Shown here: piece by piece, positions 55,320 through 64,000 of the stretch
How the letters are laid out: every line of letters starts with the position of its first letter
Position numbering within the stretch: position 1 is the first letter of the stretch
Assembly (NCBI RefSeq): GCF_910592395.1
Contig: NC_088323.1
Span: 15,425,501-15,489,500, forward strand
Length of the DNA: 64,000 nt
From: Lineus longissimus
Taxonomy: Eukaryota; Nemertea; Pilidiophora; Heteronemertea; Lineidae
Reading direction: 5' to 3'
The notes under the pieces: model-generated
Seen by the model: the letters and a program-made list of their open reading frames with translations, nothing else
Told to the model about the DNA's origin: nothing
Database searches by the model: none
Program-made: the position numbers and the translations under genes

Positions 55320-57000
55320 ACCGCAGCGTCAAGGCAGAAACCCTGAAAGTACAAGACAAATTCCGCACAAACGTAACAAATGACGAGACTCGTATTCACG
55401 ATTAATTTCAAGGGTTAAAATCTCTATCAGCGTAAACGACATGACATCTTTTCATAAAAGTTGCAGACGCACCAACGCTGTCCTCTGGCGTTTAAAGCTG
55501 ACACTAACTGAAACTGTCGCTGTATCTCGTCGACTCTGTTGGGAGCATGACCACTGTGTGTTGCGTTTTTCAGAGAGATATGGTCAAAGGTACAAAGTGA
55601 TGTAAATATTGTGATCACAAATCGTTATGTTACACAGCCCTGGGCAGCCGGTGTCATAGTTGACCGGCTTTAGTTGACACCGTGAAATATGAATAATCTA
55701 GTGTTGTGCACTATCTTTTGTCCACTATCTTTTGGTTAATGTGATCTGGTCACATTCCTCAGTTTAACTGAGAACCTTTGGCTAAAACCATATGAAAACA
55801 CTATACAAGTGTGTCATCAGCATACCCTGCTATACCACAATAAAAACAATCCAATTGCCCATTTCTTGGTTGTATAGCATGAACAAGTGCACATTTTCAT
55901 GCTGACGGGATATAGCTGATTGAAAAAATACCCTCTTTGCATCAAAATAGCCCTCTGTAGCAAAAGAATGTGATAATTGGACCCTCGTAGTTATTGGGAA
56001 TATAGCCCTGGTCTTTCGAACCCTGTCCATACTCAACCGACGCACAATGGAGAAAGTTCCCACGAGACTTCTGAACAAGTTCCCACGTTCTTTGCCAGAT
56101 GGGAACATTAGAGAGTAGGGTGTCGACAAAAGCATTGGGGAGGGGGGGGTCAGAGCTGAAAAACGCTCCCTTGAACCTTCACCTGGTTGTTTGAGTAATA
56201 ACTGGTTAAACTGATGGGCCAAATAGACTTTCCCCAGAAAGGCCAAGGTAGAGCTCTCTGGAATGTTCGTGATGTGTATTTGGATCTTTTCCCGAATATA
56301 CCCATTACCCCCAGTGCAGGAATCGAAAGTGAGGCATTCTCCGCAGACAACGTTGGGTGTATATCGAGTGAGAGTGTCCAGAGATCAGTCGGGGATTCCA
56401 CCGGAGGATAAAATGGGTAAAATGACGTACCCAAAATAAATCCTAGGGTAAAGATAAGTACCGAAAAAATCAGTTCGAATTTTTTTTTGTGAATTTAGTG
56501 TTGAATATACATGTTACAAGACTACAGAATGAATGCAGCTGTGATTAGAGAGACTGATTCAAGTCAGTGAGTCACATGAAGCCATCCAGATATCAAGTAC
56601 ATGTACCCGACTCAAAGCCAGTCACAACCCCTTGGTCTCTGGCATCTGGTGACAGGCTTCGCCAGTCACTTTTAGTCCGTACCCAAAATATTTTTTCTGG
56701 TGGAAACCCTGTCAGTGTATAACATTTTTAGACAAAATAGTCTGAACTCCATTCAATCACTGTGTTGTGGACATCACTCCACACTGTTGCTAAAACTTTC
56801 ATTTAAAAAACACACTTCAGTATGCAGCCAAAGACGAATGGAATATCCAATCTGAGATAAATTAAAAGCAATGTGTAGGTGTTATTTTTGTATGAATGTG
56901 TTGTGATAATGTCAATATGTGATCTATTGAAATATTCCAAGAACATATTTTTGCATGAATATTTGTAATAAACTACTGATCATTAAAACATGTCTTGTGT
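55320..57000 (+). other. CPVL: CPVL 3' UTR and downstream flank
   Basis: Polyadenylation signals AATAAA at 55839 and 56967 allow a short and a long 3' UTR. A minus-strand open frame at 55830-56246 has no recognisable family feature and lies within the possible UTR. No transposon recognised. Confidence 0.45.
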
Positions 57001-57012
57001 GGTATTTTTACT

Positions 57013-57145
57013 CGAGTAGCTCATGAACCTCTGGGATGTATGTGATACAGCTCATGTAACTGGGGCAGTAGCTGGTCTCTTCTGTGCTGGTAGAGCTTAT
57101 ATCTCACCGGGGTCTTGAAGACGGGCCCAGGTACCCTATTTGGTT
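57013..57145 (-). repeat. Isolated satellite-like monomer, reverse orientation
   Basis: On the minus strand this matches the diverged edge unit at 33945-34050: 'agggtac', 'cgtcttcaagac', 'gtgagata.aagctcta', 'cagaagagacc', 'acatgagct' in the same order and spacing. Confidence 0.65.
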
Positions 57146-57349
57146 GGGAGGGGATATCACCTCAACCCTACCCAAGTGTACCTGGGACAGCTGAAGCCGC
57201 TGAATAAACTCCACCATCGAGGCTGGGACAGTTTTTCCTATCTCATTTTCACTCCTGTGACCCCTTGTCAATCTGGACCTTACACCTCCGGTCCCAAGTC
57301 ACTCCAACCTCACCCGTGGTACCCTCAAGTCAAACTAGCCCTCACAGCT

Positions 57350-57606
57350 GAGGTCCCAAAATGCACTCTAAGGAAACCTCATATCAAGATTTATACGTTT
57401 TTCCTATCTCAACCTCACACCTGGGATCCCTCAGGCAAACTGGACCTCACAGCTCAGGTATCCGAGTGAACTCCAAAATCGCTAAGTCAAACTAGACCTC
57501 ACAGCTGAGGTCCCAAAATGCACTCCAAGGAAACCTCATACCAAGATTTAAATGTTTTTCCTATCTCAACCTCACACCTGGGATCCCTCAGGCAAACTGG
57601 ACCTCA
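57350..57606 (+). repeat. Direct duplication of about 155 bp
   Basis: The block 'gaggtcccaaaatgcactc..aggaaacctcat' to 'gggatccctcaggcaaactg' occurs at about 57352-57440 and again at 57508-57600. Confidence 0.8.
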
Positions 57607-58319
57607 AACTAGACTCGGCAAATACATGTTGGTCCACGGTATATTTATACATACAAAACGTCTGCTCAGTCTTAACCCTTTCTTCTGGCGATACAGACAT
57701 GACATTACAGACACATAAACGAAAAAAAATCCGTTTTCATAAATGAGTGGTAATGTGTGTTCTTCCTGTACGGGAGTTCACCCTTGTACATCTGTTGATG
57801 TTTTTTATAAAATACTTGGAAGTCACGATAACGATGTTTTGATTCATGTTCTTAACTTTGTGAATACATGTAATATGTTTAATTTGAGAAAGATGGGACC
57901 CTATCTTAGTAGTTTTCATTAAATATTTTGTAATTTATTTCACTCCTGTGTTTGTACCCAATATGCAGTCCTTATCTTGCCGCATACGTGTCACTCTGTG
58001 ATATGTTTGATTTTTAATCAAATTTGAATTTGAATTTGAATTTGGGTTTTGTAATACATTGTGTATCATTGCTATTCTCTGGTATCGTATCTTGGGACAG
58101 AAAAATGGCCTTTACTGGTCTATACCGAGTGTAGGCAAGGGGTATTTATACACTGGTATCTAGAGGGGGAAGCACTTCATGTCATATCCTGTATTAATTG
58201 TCAGTGATCGCCTGAAACTAGGCCAGGCAAACTTCAACCTGATTTAATCTGATGGGTCACATGCACAATATCATGTATTTACAAATCGAGTGCTTTTACT
58301 TCCTATCAACTGCGTGTAC
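57607..58319. other. Stretch without recognisable gene or repeat family
   Basis: AT-rich sequence with a short (aatttg)n run near 58020. Open frames are short and without family features. Confidence 0.45.
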
Positions 58320-58725
58320 CAGTTTAAGCCGACTTCTATCGACTGTGTGCATTGGTTTAAGCCAACAAAATGCCCCTACACATAGGTCTTTACATCATTC
58401 AGACAACTCATGGCTGGCTTAAACCATGCACACAGTATAGAGCTCTCGGCAGTCCCGTACTCTGGCCGAACTCTATTAACTGTGTACACTGGTTTGAGCC
58501 AACAAAGGGCCCTACATATAGGTATATATGTTAAAGACAGCTCATGGCTGGCTTAAACTCATGCACACAGTATAGAGCTCTCGGCAGTCCCGTACTCTGG
58601 CCGAACTCTATTAACTGTGTACACTGGTTTGAGCCAACAAAGGGCCCTACACATAGGTATATATGGTAAAGACAGCTCATGGCTGGCTTAAACTCATGCA
58701 CACAGTATAGAGCTCTCTGCAATCC
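58320..58725. repeat. 135-bp tandem repeat, about three copies
   Basis: Copies of 'ctcatggctggcttaaac' and 'gtacactggtttgagccaac' spaced about 134-135 bp; the first copy is more diverged. Confidence 0.8.
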
Positions 58726-59164
58726 TGCCAAATCATGATATCGCCTAAGCAGGGGGAAGAGGGGGGGGGGGGGGGGGGAGGATACAGGATGTGCATAGAT
58801 AGCTGCAAATATAGTACAACAGATATTATGCATTAAAGAAATCAGTTCAAAACTGATGGTTTCTACAGATAAACTTTAAGACACTAACTGTACAATGTTC
58901 AAATATGATTTTTGAAGATAGAATTTCTGTCTTTTCAATAATCACAGTTTAAAGGGGGAGTATAGGCAGGAGATAGGGGATAAAACTTTCCGTCTCTGTG
59001 TGACTTTTTTACCCATCTAGGGTCCAGGTTGTGTTCGATTAAACAACATCACTATATTGCTGATACAAGCGAAAATAGTTTTGATGTACTGTGAGATCAG
59101 AGCGTCACCTATCAGCAATTTTGCGTAACTTTATCTGTCCTTCCTGCCTCCTGCCCGTATTCTT

Positions 59165-59404
59165 CCTTTAAGGACACCTTTGGGACTGAGTAATGCTGTC
59201 CCCTTAAAGAGAGGTGTCCTGATTACAGAGGTGTCTACTATTGAGGAAGATTCCACTGTACACGAATGGTATGTCAACATTTCAAAATCAAAAGCCAACA
59301 AGCACTCTCATTGTCGATTTCAAATTTAGGACCAAAAATCAGTGATCTTATAAGAGAGATGTCCTTGTAACAGAGGCGGCCGCTATTGAGGAAGATTCTA
59401 ATGT
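59165..59404 (+). mobile_element. Degenerate pogo/Tigger-like MITE remnants
   Basis: Two blocks (59170-59262 and 59340-59404) with decayed 'taagagag' phrases and TCCACTGTA or TCTAATGTA ends. Confidence 0.5.
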
Positions 59405-60016
59405 ACACTCATGGTCAAAAGTAAATGGACACCAGTTTTTCTTGAATTTCTCAAAAACTAGGCTAAGCAGACACATTCACCTAACACCGATTGTAGCAAA
59501 TGATCTTGGCTATTGAATAATGCTAAAATTTTAAAAATCTGTTTAGTTTTGCCTTTGATAGGAGAAATTTGGTAAATGTCTCTTTTTCACTTCTTCTTTA
59601 TTAGCAGGAATTCCCCAATAAAAATTACATCCTCATGTTCGACTCATGAAGGCCTTTCATAATATATCCAGTTTTTGAAATAATTCAAACTAGAAATGTG
59701 GTTTTTGGCCACTTTTACGGTAATGATTTTTACCCCACTGGAGACACCTTTGACATAGTCCCATTAAACCATTGTCAACTCCAAATGAAGTGAAGTGGTT
59801 GTGAATGAATGCCAATTGTCTTGTATTGTGATATGTCTGTTTCACAATGACTCGGCACAGGCCCAACGATTATTGTCAGGTCTATTACCAATTGCGTTAC
59901 ATGGTTGTCATTTTAATTAACTGGTCATGTCAGATTACTAATCTGGGAATCCCAACACAATTATTCAAGTGACATGAAGTGGCCTAGATGTTGATTGTTA
60001 TTTGTTATGAAGAGTC
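59405..60016. other. Stretch with one transposon-like end only
   Basis: Starts CACTCATGGTCAAAAGTAAA, reminiscent of Tc1-type ends, but I found no matching inverse end. No gene seen. Confidence 0.35.
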
Positions 60017-60017
60017 T

Positions 60018-60036
60018 ACAGGGTGTCCCGGAAACA
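60018..60036. mobile_element. Candidate mariner/Tc-type terminal sequence
   Basis: ACAGGGTGTCCCGGAAAC resembles a common mariner-superfamily end and lies about 325 bp past the transposase stop at 60342. The opposite end was not found. Confidence 0.35.
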
Positions 60037-60341
60037 TTGTCTGTCCTTTACTTCACACTTTATCAGTATAGCTTGCCCTGCACGTAACCATTTTAATTGA
60101 CTGTATGGAACGAGTAGCCTACTACGCTAATTTATGCTAAAGGAATGGCGACAGTTATTTTGGGGACAGTGATTAAGAGGGCCTGACAAGCCACGTCTGT
60201 TTTCAACTTTTACTATATATAGAGGACTAATGGCAAACTGTTCACTGAAAATGAAATTGAAAGATCTTATTTCATACCAAATGATTTATTACCTGCAAAT
60301 ATATAATTTCATACACCCTCCCCTCAACAATACTACACAGC

Positions 60342-61904
60342 CTAATACCTTGTCCACCCTCCCCTTGCTTCAACAACAGCTGCCATCCTCTCTGGCATAG
60401 AGTTAATTAAAGTAGCCCAATAGTTCACATTCCTCCGCAGGTTGTTCCATCCCTCTTCTACTCGCACCCACAGTTCGTCCTGGTTGTTGATGCCAATATG
60501 ATTAATCTCATGCAGAACTTGAGCCCAAGCGTTTTCGATTGGGCTCATGTCGCATCCCTTGGGCGGCCAATCAATAACGACTAGTTGCTGTTCTTCTAGG
60601 AAGCCTCGGATCACACGAGCCGTGTGGACTGGAGACCTGAAATTTTAAAATATGAACACATTTATATTAGGATTTTTGCTGGCGCTATGTGGGTGTTTAG
60701 AAAAGTTAATTATCCGTCCCGGTTTATTATTTTGGCGACCATCTGATGCATGCAATTTGTATGCACGGCTCAGTATTAAAGTGGGGAATTTGCTAGGTTT
60801 TTCAATCATTTTGGCTACTATCAGTTTCTCTTCCTCTTTACCGCCCAACCAGAAAATGTGACTCGTGTCTTTTACAATAATAACACAAGCATCATGTTTT
60901 AAGAAGTTAAGAAGGCTTACCTGTCATGCTGGAAAGGGAATCCATCTGGAAAATGCTGCCGGAACTCCGGGATACACCGTTCCAATATCTGTCTGTATTG
61001 ATGTTGGTTGAAACGTCCATCTATTCGGTGGATTGTCCCGTTCCCAGAGTTGTCCATCCACGCCCACGTTGGCACACTAAATCTACCACTCTTCTTCACT
61101 TCTTGGATGTTGTTTCTCAGGAACCGTTCATTAACACGTCTTCGTATCCACACTTGGCCAAACTCACCAACATCAAATGTGACCTGCTGCCATTGGTCAA
61201 CTGTCCAGTCACGATGGGCCTGGAAAGACAAAATATAAAGCGGTAAATATTACGGTTCAAAGCAGGGTGAAGGAGGGGGTTGCAAATGACCATTTAGTTT
61301 CAAATCAGTTCATATGGCCATCGATTATTTCAAATTGGTCTTTTTTGATTGGTTGTATCAAATTACGGAGTGCCAGGCCGAATCATCAAAAATAGGCCTA
61401 CATTGCAGGGGTCCCTTAAAGGCAATACTATACATTTTTTGTCTATAGTAATAATTTATTTATAAGTATGGCAATAAATACCTCTGCAAATGCCAAGCGT
61501 TGATTCCTGTGGCCTTCATTCAGCATGTCCTTCTTGGCTGAAATTCTCCCATTCAGACCAACGTCCACCAGCCGCCGTTAAATGGTGCAGGTGCTGGCCT
61601 CCATACCCATCTCTGCTCTTAGCTGTTTTGGTAACAAGAAAGGGTTCTCTGTTGATCTCCTGCCTATGTGTCTATTTATCCTGTCGTTGGTGGCATGCGG
61701 TCACCCCGGTCTATCCCTTCTCCTGGTGTCCCCTTCCTCTCTGTATCTCCTGATTATGTTTGATACCGTCGACTTACTACAACCAATAGCGGCTGCAATC
61801 GCACGGAGAGAGAGACCGTCTTCTCTCAGCTGAATGATATCGGCTCTTCTGTTTGGAGCAAGCTCCACAGCTTCTTGTGTTCGTGGCATTTTGCTTTCTG
61901 ACAT
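60342..61904 (-). pseudogene. Tc1/mariner-type transposase, intron-containing and broken
   Basis: Cut-and-paste transposase on the minus strand. Exons 61904-61482, 61219-60921 and 60636-60342 join in frame through GT-AG introns. The N-terminus has a helix-turn-helix (LSLRAIAAAIGCSKSTVSNI). The catalytic set is DD34E: Asp in VTFDVGEF, Asp in FQHDRSPVHTA, and Glu 34 residues later in MSPIENAW. Two in-frame stops in exon 1, a TGA at 61703-61701 and a TAA at 61580-61578, are each one C-to-T change from a sense codon, so the copy is probably dead. Introns are unusual for Tc1 transposases but fit the sequence well. The inverted ends are not both visible. Confidence 0.8.
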
Positions 61905-62460
61905 TTCATCATGAAGACTCCCCCTTTATAAGCCTACATCCATTTATATTTCATTGTTATTTTTAAAAAGCCTATGAAGATGCACTATGCATTTGTTATT
62001 TTTCAAATAGGCCTAAAATGGACTAGATAATGATGGTGCATAATGGCCACAAAGAGTGGAATATACCCACGAACCCAGAAAGGGCAATGAAATTGATCTA
62101 CCACCACAAGGTTACGCCTCACAAATAAGCCTACAATGGGCCATGCAAGAAACTACCAGTTGATCAATTCATTCCAATATAAATTCAAATTTAAAATGAA
62201 CACAAAAAGGTAAATGACCACAAGTCACTTCTTAAAAGCATTCAAATTGATCAACAACCCACCACAATAATAATTGAATAGGCCTGTCAATATTCAAATT
62301 TAGATAATAATGTCCACCTTTTGTAAAAGGTCTGTTGACCACCCTGCCATGAAAAACACAATGCCCACTCATTCACTCAAAAGGTCTGTTCAAGAGATAA
62401 GGAGGGACCATGTCGTAAGTAGTATAGCAGGTACCTGGCGATTTAATTGACCTAGTTAGC
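61905..62460. other. AT-rich stretch without recognisable gene
   Basis: Would include the 5' end of the transposase element, but no terminal inverted repeat could be matched to the other side. Confidence 0.4.
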
Positions 62461-62720
62461 ATTGCCCTAGTTTCAAGTGACCTTGACCTCCCATGACCTT
62501 GACCTTGGAGGAAAGGAATGATTTGAGAATGACCTTGACCGAGAAAGATGGCTTTAATTGACCTAGTTAGCCTTGCCCTAGTTTTAAGTGACCTTGACCT
62601 CCCATGGCCTTGACCTTTAATTGACCTAGTTAGCCTTGCCCTAGTTTCAAGTGATCTTGACCTCCCATGGCCTTGACCTTGGAGGATAGGAATGCTTTGA
62701 GAATGACCTTGACCGAGAAA
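62461..62720 (-). promoter_or_regulatory. Cluster of AGGTCAAGGTCA (DR0) nuclear-receptor-like sites in a small tandem repeat
   Basis: TGACCTTGACCT (reverse complement AGGTCAAGGTCA) is perfect at 62478, 62494 and 62589, with one-mismatch versions at 62530, 62652 and 62704. These sit in a degenerate tandem duplication ('ttaattgacctagttagc'). Such extended half-sites are bound by ERR/SF-1/GCNF-type orphan receptors in animals. Function here is unproven. Confidence 0.4.
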
Positions 62721-63480
62721 GATGAGTGTTTGCCCACTCTTGTCCTTGAAACGGTGAAGGTTATTTTCAAACCATCTGTCACATTTGAAATGAGGGTGCA
62801 TTGGTCAATTAACCCAGCAAATGACCCGAGGCAAGGGCCTAAAACATGTGCTGCAAAATGCACATGCATAACATTGCATACAAAATTACCAACCATAGGC
62901 CCTATATCTTAACTTCAAAATTACAGAAAAATTATAAAGATAATTAAAATAAAAAACTCACCAAACTTTGCTCCACTGGTTCACTATAAATCCCACAGAT
63001 TACAAATCCTTAAAATCCAAAACTTCCAAGAAGAAATTGGAAAAGAAAGGGAACAACATCCTTTCTAAACCTCCTCCACCATCTTCAAGTCCAAAAGAGG
63101 CCCACATAGAATGTAAGGGGCTACCTAGAGGTCCACAGAACCATAACCAATCAAAAATGTCAAAAGGGAGGCAAATTTAAAAGGTCCAAACCAGAGCTGC
63201 CTCCTATCCTAAGATTTTGAAACTAAATTAAAGACTGGGCTCTACAGTGTCCTTGACTTCCAGGGTCTTATTTTTCCAGGGGGAGGGGGACACTTTCTAC
63301 TTTTACACCGGCACGTTCCGAAACATCGCCGATGCGTGCGATCCATAGAAATGTGTGGTATTTTCCATCACCAGGGCATAGACAAGCGTCCATAGAAATT
63401 GTCTCTACTCATGTTGATGTCCGGCTGTCAAGATGTCAAGAGAAAACATTGTATTCATTCCGCATCTTTCTAATGCTGTA
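62721..63480. other. Stretch without recognisable gene
   Basis: No family features in any frame. Contains a purine-rich stretch near 63280. Confidence 0.4.
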
Positions 63481-63523
63481 TTATAAAACACTTGAATAAA
63501 ATTGTTGTATTGCTATTTTTGCA

Positions 63524-63871
63524 TCACGTTTCCAAATGAATGCCTGCAGAAGTGTGACAAAAGAGGCGTCCACTATAGTGACCAGTAGGTATTGTGCATG
63601 TCTTCCAAGCTTCAGGGATTTTACCCGTTTTTGGGTCGGGGTCATCGCTGGTTGGGATGTAAATGTGAAAAGTGTTATTGGTTTCGTTGACATTGCTCCA
63701 AGTGCGTGGATATTTTATCTCCGCAAGGCCGACCTCCAAATTTTCAGCAGAGCCAAGTCTGATGGCTGCGCTGAGCTGCTTTGTGTAATGACCTATTGTA
63801 TTGTCGGGAAAGTATTTCAAGGAGCTATTGCAGGGTAAAGAAACATAAAAATGGTCATTAAAAGTAGTCAT
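63524..63871 (-). pseudogene. Frameshifted fragment of a transposon-associated protein
   Basis: Starts with ATG at 63871. It has a pattern (FYVSLPCNSS, KYFPDNTIGHYTKQL, EVGLAEIKYPRTW) that I recall from multicopy proteins in marine invertebrate genomes, probably linked to large Maverick/Polinton-like DNA transposons; that link is from memory and weak. After the GHYSG motif the frame shifts by one: the neighbouring frame carries the expected continuation (VDASFVTLLQAF) and then stops near 63481. Only the N-terminal part is present, so I class it as a remnant. Confidence 0.45.
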
Positions 63872-64000
63872 TTTGCCTTAATTGGGAAAACGTTTCTTGG
63901 TTAATGCACGCGTGTTCTCGGGTATTGATAGATTTGGTAACAAGTAACCTAAACAGCTGCACAGGAGAGAGAGATCCACACAGTACTTTCACCGTTGGCA

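Noticed and set aside
55830-56246. 138-codon minus-strand frame downstream of CPVL
   Set aside because: No recognisable domain, overlaps a likely 3' UTR, and no splice or promoter support.

Overview
This is animal nuclear DNA: three intron-rich protein genes with GT-AG exon joints sit in a dense mix of transposon remnants, tRNA-derived SINEs, minisatellites and a 10-kb satellite block. The density and variety of repeats suggest a marine invertebrate (deuterostome or lophotrochozoan); I cannot name the species.

Layout. (1) 150-25191 (+): a complete 14-exon SMARCD/BAF60 gene, a subunit of SWI/SNF (BAF) chromatin remodellers, with polyadenylation signals near 25205 and 25821. Its introns hold MITEs, LINE tails, four tRNA-derived SINE families, a perfect 117-bp hairpin and a 39-bp minisatellite. 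(2) 26341-36692: compound satellite, with a 101-bp family flanking a large 116-bp array, then a 59-bp array. (3) 37592-40219 (-): a two-exon gene whose product matches the mostly microbial DUF917/S-Me-TH family. (4) 42214-55319 (+): a complete 12-exon CPVL-type serine carboxypeptidase (peptidase S10) with signal peptide and the Ser-Asp-His triad. The end of exon 7, with its 5' splice site, is repeated six times in tandem at 45 bp, and the whole following intron is open and in frame. (5) 55320-64000: gene-poor flank with small duplications, a decayed intron-containing Tc1-type transposase, a cluster of nuclear-receptor-like half-sites and a frameshifted fragment possibly from a large DNA transposon.

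The commonest repeat is a roughly 180-bp pogo/Tigger-like MITE (about 18 whole or partial copies) whose core has expanded as an 18-bp tandem repeat in at least two copies. The three genes do not form an obvious pathway: SMARCD is nuclear, CPVL is secretory/lysosomal and the DUF917 protein is probably a soluble enzyme. I see no true tRNA, rRNA, CRISPR array or prokaryotic operon. Exon coordinates come from splice consensus plus reading-frame continuity read by eye; repeat boundaries are good to a few bases at best.
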